Assembly: GCA_040755615.1 (NCBI GenBank)
Contig: JBFMAL010000004.1
Location: 1-64,000, forward strand
Length of the DNA stretch: 64,000 bases
Direction of reading: 5' to 3'
Source: DYEP01 sp040755615
Lineage (GTDB): Bacteria; Bacillota; Sulfobacillia; DUSP01; DYEP01
Part shown: positions 59,410 to 64,000 of the stretch, in pieces
Position numbering within the stretch: the first letter of the stretch is position 1
Layout of the letters: each line of letters begins with the position of its first letter
Program-made: the position numbers and the translations under genes
Notes under the pieces: generated by a model
What the model was told of the DNA's origin: nothing
What the model saw: the letters and a program-made list of their open reading frames with translations, nothing else
Databases searched by the model: none

Positions 59410-60324
59410 TCAGCGCCACTCTTGCCGTTCAGCCCTGAGCCTACGGAGCACTGCCTCAAAATCTGAAGGAAGCGCTGCAGTGAACTGAAGCGGCTCTCCA
59501 TTCACAGGATGCCTGAATGAAAGAAAATGGGCATGCAGGGCCTGCCCTGGTATGTCCAATCTCTGCTTGCTCTTGCCGTACACCGGGTCTCCCACCACTG
59601 GGTGACCTATGAACGCCATGTGCACTCTGATCTGGTGCGTCCTGCCGGTATGAAGCAGGCACTCAATCAGCGCATTATCCCTGAAAGCCTCAAGCACCTC
59701 GTATTCGGTTATTGCTTCTCTTCCTCCTGGGACAACCGCCATGCGCTTTCTGTCACGGGGGTGTCTCGCCATGGGGGCCTCGATTCGCCCCCGCGCGGCA
59801 GGCACCCCTTCCACAATAGCGAGATACCGCCTGCTCACAGTACGCGCCTTCATTTGGGCGATGAGGCCTTTCATGCTCGAGTCGTTCTTGGCCACAACCA
59901 AGAGCCCCGTCGTATCCTTGTCCAACCGGTGCACTATACCGGGCCTTATCCTGTCGTTGATCCCCTTCAAATCCTTACAGTGAGCAAGGATTGCGTTCAC
60001 CAGTGTACCCGTGTAGTTGCCTGGCGCGGGGTGGACCACCATGCCCCGGGGCTTGTTGATCACCAGTATGTCCTCGTCTTCATACACCACATCCAGCGGG
60101 ATATCCTCGGGCACTGCTTCTGTCTCCTGCGGAGGTGGCAAATGCAGCGCGATGCGGTCCCCCGTTACAACTGTCGAGGAGGCTTTGGCAACTTTTCCGT
60201 TCTGGAGCGCATACCCTTCGCGTATCAGCTTCTGTACATAAGAGCGTGACTGCCCTGTGGCGGCCGCCAGGAACACGTCAAGCCTGTCCCACTCCCTGTC
60301 GGCGATGAACTCACACTGGGTCAC
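59410..60324 (-). CDS. rluD: RluA/RluD-family pseudouridine synthase
   Basis: 304-aa enzyme. N-terminal S4 RNA-binding domain (residues 12-70: RLDVFLAAATGQSRSYVQKLIREG) and catalytic domain with the nucleophile aspartate in HRLDKDTTGLLV, plus RTHQIRVHMAFIGHPVVGD. Substrate is 23S rRNA or another RNA; the S4 form next to lspA is called RluD or YlyB. GTG 60324 overlaps the lspA stop (GTGA). Final gene of the ileS operon. Confidence 0.92.
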   Translation of the reverse strand: MTQCEFIADREWDRLDVFLAAATGQSRSYVQKLIREGYALQNGKVAKASSTVVTGDRIALHLPPPQETEAVPEDIPLDVVYEDEDILVINKPRGMVVHPAPGNYTGTLVNAILAHCKDLKGINDRIRPGIVHRLDKDTTGLLVVAKNDSSMKGLIAQMKARTVSRRYLAIVEGVPAARGRIEAPMARHPRDRKRMAVVPGGREAITEYEVLEAFRDNALIECLLHTGRTHQIRVHMAFIGHPVVGDPVYGKSKQRLDIPGQALHAHFLSFRHPVNGEPLQFTAALPSDFEAVLRRLRAERQEWR

Positions 60325-60782
60325 AGCGCTCTACTCTGCCTCCTTAGGATTTCAAGCAGTATAAGGCCGATGCCCACAACGATGGCGCTGTCGGCCACGT
60401 TGAACACAGGCCAGATCCGGAAATCGAAAAAGTCCACCACATAACCGAGCCTTACCCGATCAAGCAGGTTGCCTATGGCGCCTCCCATCTGAAGTCCCAT
60501 CGCGACCCGCAGCGTCCGGCCTTCTCTCGAGATATCCCTGAAGAAAAAGAGAATGAGTCCGATCACCACCACGGAAACAAACACGAAGAGTCCGGTGCCT
60601 CCTGGAAACAGCCCGAAGGCAGCTCCTGGGTTCCTGACAAGGGTGATATGGAATATGCCTGGCAACACGGGGACGGACTGGTGCAGTGAAAGCGACCTGA
60701 CCACAAGATACTTCGTCACCTGATCTGTAGCAACAACCAGCCCTGCGATGATAAGTACAAGCAACTCATCCACTCCTATCAC
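60321..60782 (-). CDS. lspA: Signal peptidase II (prolipoprotein)
   Basis: 153-aa membrane aspartic protease that removes lipoprotein signal peptides. Four helices; catalytic aspartates in GNLLDRVRLGYVVDFFDF and FNVADSAI; TDQVTKYLV and RNPGAAFG are conserved. GTG 60782 overlaps the preceding stop (GTGA) behind GGAGGA. Confidence 0.95.
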   Translation of the reverse strand: MIGVDELLVLIIAGLVVATDQVTKYLVVRSLSLHQSVPVLPGIFHITLVRNPGAAFGLFPGGTGLFVFVSVVVIGLILFFFRDISREGRTLRVAMGLQMGGAIGNLLDRVRLGYVVDFFDFRIWPVFNVADSAIVVGIGLILLEILRRQSRAL

Positions 60783-61075
60783 GGGAGTTCCTCCCGTATG
60801 ATCACGATCAGCTGGGCGATGAGATCTCCGATGAAGGGCAGATTGCGTATGAACGCCTGCTGCAGGAAGAAGAACAAAAGCGCCCCCAGGAACGTGGCAC
60901 CTACCGCGAAACCGAGCCCCCGGGCAACCCCTGCCAGGAAATTTAGGTATGCAAGCCTTGGGGGATCCTGGAGCAACTGCACGTAATCGGCTATCTGCGC
61001 CCGTTCAAGCTGCCTGCCGAGCCGCGCCACCTGTTCCTTAACCAGCTTTAGCAGCGCCCTGTCTTCATCATCCAA
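60779..61075 (-). CDS. DUF5665 membrane protein
   Basis: 98 aa or longer. It has a charged N-terminal helix (ALLKLVKEQVARLGRQLERAQIADYVQLLQ), NFLAGVARGLGFAVG and a long hydrophobic segment (about 58-88), then LPFIGDLIAQLIVII. This is the DUF5665 pattern; function unknown. The start is unsure: the TTG at 61075 has no ribosome site. A GGGAGG lies at the ileS stop with no usual start codon close behind it, and the frame stays open to a GTG at 61198 inside ileS. Confidence 0.65.
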   Translation of the reverse strand: MDDEDRALLKLVKEQVARLGRQLERAQIADYVQLLQDPPRLAYLNFLAGVARGLGFAVGATFLGALLFFFLQQAFIRNLPFIGDLIAQLIVIIREELP

Positions 61076-61128
61076 GTCCGAAAAGCCCGGGGGACGAGGT
61101 TGATTGCTACCCCCGGCTTTGCACCTCC

Positions 61129-63903
61129 CTACTTGACCTCCTGCTCTTCCTCTTCGCTTTTCACTGCAAACGCCATCTTGGCGAGCACGTCTCGACACCT
61201 TGGGCAGGTTCCGGGGTATTCATCGCTGCTCAGATCGTACACGTATGTCCAGCAGCGCTCGCACTTGGCGCCGGGTGAACGTCTCACTTCCACCTCGGGC
61301 CCATCGCCGGGCTCGACCCGGACCGCTGACACGATGAATACCGCAGCCAGGTTGTCTCTGTGGTCGCGGACGATCTTCTCCATCCAGGGACTGGTGGGCC
61401 GCAGGATGACCTCGGCATCAAGGCTTCCGCCGATCTCTTTCCTCTCGCGCGCAGCCTCGAGGGCGCGCCTCACTTCGTCTCGCAGCTCCATCAAGGGTTC
61501 AAACCGCAACAGCAGCGCTTCATCGGCCCAGTCTCGAGGCAGCTCAGGCCAGGAAGCCAGATGAACCGAGGCCGGCTCACCGGGATCCCTGGGAAGATAA
61601 CCCCATACCTCCTCCGCTGTAAACACGAGCACCGGCGCGATCATCTTCACCAGGCACCGTGCAATGATGTATAGTACGGTCTGTGCCGAGCGCCTTGCAG
61701 CATCGTCGCTAGCAGAGCAGTACAGCCGATCTTTTATAATATCCAGATATGTGTTACTCATGTCCAGCACGCAGAAGTTGTGAATGGAGTGATAGAGACT
61801 GTGATACTCATACCTCCTGTAAGCCGATGTCACCTTTTCGAGCAGCTTGGCCAGTCTTGCCAGCGCCCACCGGTCCAGCTCAGGCAAGTCCCGATACGGC
61901 ACAGAGTGCTTTTCCGGTTCGAAGTCGTAGAGATTGCCAAGGAGGAACCTGAGCGTGTTCCTGATCTTCCTGTAGACTTCCACGAGCTGCTTTAGGATCT
62001 CGTTTGAGACCCGTATGTCGGCGCGATAATCCGCCGAGGCCACCCACAGCCGAAGCACGTCAGCCCCGTACTGCTGTATTACCTTTTGTGGTGATATCAC
62101 GTTGCCCAGCGACTTTGACATCTTGCGCCCCTCGCCATCCACTACGAACCCGTGGGTAAGCACCGCCTTATATGGAGGGAGACCCTTCGTGGCCACAGCT
62201 GTCAGCAGGGACGATTGAAACCATCCTCTATGCTGGTCGGATCCTTCAAGGTACAGATCCGCGGGCCAGGTAAGCTCGTCACGCTCTTCAAGCACCGCGG
62301 CATGGCTGGTTCCTGAGTCAAACCACACGTCCATAGTATCTGTTTCCTTGACAAAGTGAGTATCACCGCATTCCGGGCACCTGTAGCCCTCGGGCAGGAG
62401 CTCGGTGGCTTCCCTGGCGAACCACGCGTCCGACCCCTCCTTGCGGAAGATCGATGCGACGTGCGCAATAACCTCCATGTTGGCGATAGTGTGACCATGC
62501 CCGCAGTAGAAAATGGGAATGGGCACGCCCCATACACGCTGCCTCGAGATGCACCAGTCGCTCCGCTCCGCCACCATGTTCCAGATCCGGTCCTTGCCCC
62601 ATCTCGGGATCCATTCAACCTGGTCCACAGCGCGCAGCGCTTCCTGGCGGAAGCCCTCCACGGACGCGAACCACTGCACAGTGGCCCGGAATAATACCGG
62701 GTTCTTGCACCGCCAGCAGCATGGGTACTGGTGGTTGATGAAGCCCAGCGAGAGCAGGCTGCCTGTCTTATCCAAGTATTCCGTAACCGCCTTGTTACCT
62801 TCCGCGTAGAAGATGCCCTCGAACGGTCCTGATTCCTTCGTGAAATAGCCCTTGGAGTCTATCGGGACAAGCACGTCCAGCCCGTATTTCTTCCCCACAT
62901 AAAAGTCTTCCTCGCCGTGCCCAGGCGCGGTGTGCACGCATCCGGTGCCCTGCTCCGTGTCAACATGTTCGCCCAGGATGATCACTGACTCCCTGTCGTA
63001 AAGCGGATGCCTGGTCACTACCCCTTCCAGTTCCTCGCCGAGGTACGTCGCGAGGGTCGCGCCGCGTTCCAACCCCATAGCGGAAAACGCCTCATCTAGT
63101 AGGTCTTGCGCTACCAAGAGCTTTCCTTTCTTCGAGTCCACCAGGGCGTAGCGCAGCTGGGGATGAAGGGCGATGGCGAGGTTTGCAGGAATCGTCCACG
63201 GCGTGGTCGTCCAGATCACCACGCGTGCGCCCTCAGGCAGCCTGCCGCCCGAATCCGTCACGTCGAACGCCACGTAGATCGAAGGGGACCGCTTCTCCCG
63301 GTATTCCACTTCCGCCTCGGCCAGTGCGGTCTCGCAGTCAGCGCACCAGTATACTGGTTTTAGACCCTTGTAGATGTAACCCTTGTCCACCATCTGCCCG
63401 AACACGAGTAGCTGCCGGGCCTCATACTCCGGCCGCAAGGTGAGGTAGGGGTTCTTCCAGTCCCCTCTCACACCCAAACGCTTGAACTGTTCCAGCTGCA
63501 CGTCCTTGTACTTCAGCGCGAATTCCCTGCACAACCTGCGGAGTTCAAGCGCGCTCACCCGGCTTCGATCCACACCGGTAGCCTTTAGAGCCTGTACCTC
63601 GATAGGAAGGCCGTGCGTATCCCACCCCGGGACGTAAGGGGCGTAGTACCCGTCCATGGTGGCAAACCGTACCACTATGTCTTTCAACACTTTGTTAAGG
63701 GCCGTACCAATGTGGATGTCCCCGTTGGCGTACGGCGGGCCATCATGCAGTACGAATTTCGGCCGCCCCTCCCGGCTCTTCACGCTCTGCTCGTACGCCC
63801 CTTCCCGATCCCAGCGGGCAAGGATCTCGGGCTCACGCTCTGGCAGGTTGGCTTTCATTGGAAAGGTCGTCTTGGGTAGGTTCAAAGATTTGCTATAGTC
63901 CAT
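61129..63903 (-). CDS. ileS: Isoleucyl-tRNA synthetase
   Basis: 924-aa class I synthetase of the bacterial type. HIGH motif appears as HIGT (PPYANGDIHIGTALNK), KMSKSLGN is intact; the editing domain lies in about residues 190-400 (WTTTPWTIPAN, GTGCVHTAPGHGEEDF). The zinc-binding end has CERCW and CPRC. ATG 63903 follows GAGGAG by 9 nt. A possible T-box end lies upstream. Confidence 0.97.
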   Translation of the reverse strand: MDYSKSLNLPKTTFPMKANLPEREPEILARWDREGAYEQSVKSREGRPKFVLHDGPPYANGDIHIGTALNKVLKDIVVRFATMDGYYAPYVPGWDTHGLPIEVQALKATGVDRSRVSALELRRLCREFALKYKDVQLEQFKRLGVRGDWKNPYLTLRPEYEARQLLVFGQMVDKGYIYKGLKPVYWCADCETALAEAEVEYREKRSPSIYVAFDVTDSGGRLPEGARVVIWTTTPWTIPANLAIALHPQLRYALVDSKKGKLLVAQDLLDEAFSAMGLERGATLATYLGEELEGVVTRHPLYDRESVIILGEHVDTEQGTGCVHTAPGHGEEDFYVGKKYGLDVLVPIDSKGYFTKESGPFEGIFYAEGNKAVTEYLDKTGSLLSLGFINHQYPCCWRCKNPVLFRATVQWFASVEGFRQEALRAVDQVEWIPRWGKDRIWNMVAERSDWCISRQRVWGVPIPIFYCGHGHTIANMEVIAHVASIFRKEGSDAWFAREATELLPEGYRCPECGDTHFVKETDTMDVWFDSGTSHAAVLEERDELTWPADLYLEGSDQHRGWFQSSLLTAVATKGLPPYKAVLTHGFVVDGEGRKMSKSLGNVISPQKVIQQYGADVLRLWVASADYRADIRVSNEILKQLVEVYRKIRNTLRFLLGNLYDFEPEKHSVPYRDLPELDRWALARLAKLLEKVTSAYRRYEYHSLYHSIHNFCVLDMSNTYLDIIKDRLYCSASDDAARRSAQTVLYIIARCLVKMIAPVLVFTAEEVWGYLPRDPGEPASVHLASWPELPRDWADEALLLRFEPLMELRDEVRRALEAARERKEIGGSLDAEVILRPTSPWMEKIVRDHRDNLAAVFIVSAVRVEPGDGPEVEVRRSPGAKCERCWTYVYDLSSDEYPGTCPRCRDVLAKMAFAVKSEEEEQEVK

Positions 63904-63932
63904 GCTTCGCCACTCCTCAAAGTGCTATGTTA

Positions 63933-63970
63933 TTGCAAATCAGAAAGGCCACCGCGGTGACCTTCCGATT
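63933..63970 (-). promoter_or_regulatory. Possible T-box leader end/terminator of ileS
   Basis: On the minus strand AAGGTCACC and GGTGGCCTT form a hairpin (63964-63956 with 63953-63945) followed by TCTGATTTG. It contains ACCGCGG, the core of T-box antiterminators, in the setting GGTCACCGCGG. Clostridial ileS genes are often T-box regulated. The remainder of such a leader would lie outside the window, so a simple terminator is equally possible. Confidence 0.4.
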
Positions 63971-64000
63971 CATCAATGCTTACCGCCGAGAATGACCTCC

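Noticed and set aside
1..64000. CRISPR arrays, tRNA or rRNA genes, intact insertion sequences
   Set aside because: I looked for spaced repeats, cloverleaf patterns, rRNA landmarks and transposase motifs and recognised none; a dedicated scan could still find divergent tRNAs.

Overview
The window looks like chromosome of a GC-rich, endospore-forming member of the Bacillota (Clostridia-like). The evidence is spoVM, three SPOCS (DUF3794) spore-coat-type proteins, prkC/stp, remA, yicC, rpoZ, the dihydroorotate dehydrogenase B pair pyrK/pyrD, a short-form HisG with HisZ, dapL, rqcH, and Gram-positive RNA regulators (FMN, c-di-AMP, PyrR attenuators). An mIHF gene and many TTG starts behind strong Shine-Dalgarno sequences point away from the best-known Bacillus/Clostridium models. 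I cannot name the genus. No tRNA, rRNA or CRISPR array was recognised.

Layout. (1) 1-0.7 kb: rpmB (+), and opposite it a 27-codon spoVM with a small membrane-protein gene. (2) 0.8-17.7 kb (-): an island of seven glycosyltransferases, nucleotide-sugar enzymes (PGI/PMI, nucleotidyltransferase, GDP-mannose 4,6-dehydratase-like SDR, UDP-glucose dehydrogenase-like enzyme, a DegT/DnrJ-type protein without the PLP lysine) and three SPOCS proteins. I read it as a spore-envelope glycosylation locus. All four island transcription units, and the spoVM unit, begin near a CATANNNTR box like the -10 of mother-cell sigma factors. (3) 17.8-18.6 kb: an FMN riboswitch and ribU. (4) 18.6-33.9 kb (-): conserved Bacillota housekeeping genes yicC-mihF-remA-gmk-rpoZ, a gene-free block where coaBC often lies, then priA-def-fmt-Zn peptidase-DUF6391-rsmB-rlmN-stp-prkC-rsgA-rpe. 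(5) 34-39.3 kb: an FMN-binding lipoprotein, dapL, dapF and a SERCA-type Ca2+ pump.

(6) 39.9-47.1 kb (-): a complete his operon, hisZ-G-D-C-B-H-A-F-IE, with a tiny rubredoxin-like gene at its end and a palindrome over its promoter. A TrpR-like yerC gene lies just upstream. (7) 47.6-53.6 kb (-): a peptide ABC transporter operon behind a c-di-AMP (ydaO-type) riboswitch. Its binding protein appears to be a natural circular permutant. (8) 53.7-55.4 kb (+): rqcH. (9) 55.4-59.2 kb (-): pyrR-pyrK-pyrD-pyrF-pyrE with two PyrR attenuators. (10) 59.4-64 kb (-): ileS, a DUF5665 gene, lspA and rluD, with a possible T-box end upstream of ileS.

In most operons adjacent genes overlap by 1-37 nt (ATGA, GTGA, TTGA), which suggests translational coupling. 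The items most worth follow-up are the circularly permuted binding protein, the sporulation glycosylation island with its shared promoter box, the lysine-less DegT protein, and two blocks of possible structured RNA (30.4-31.26 kb and 39.49-39.59 kb).
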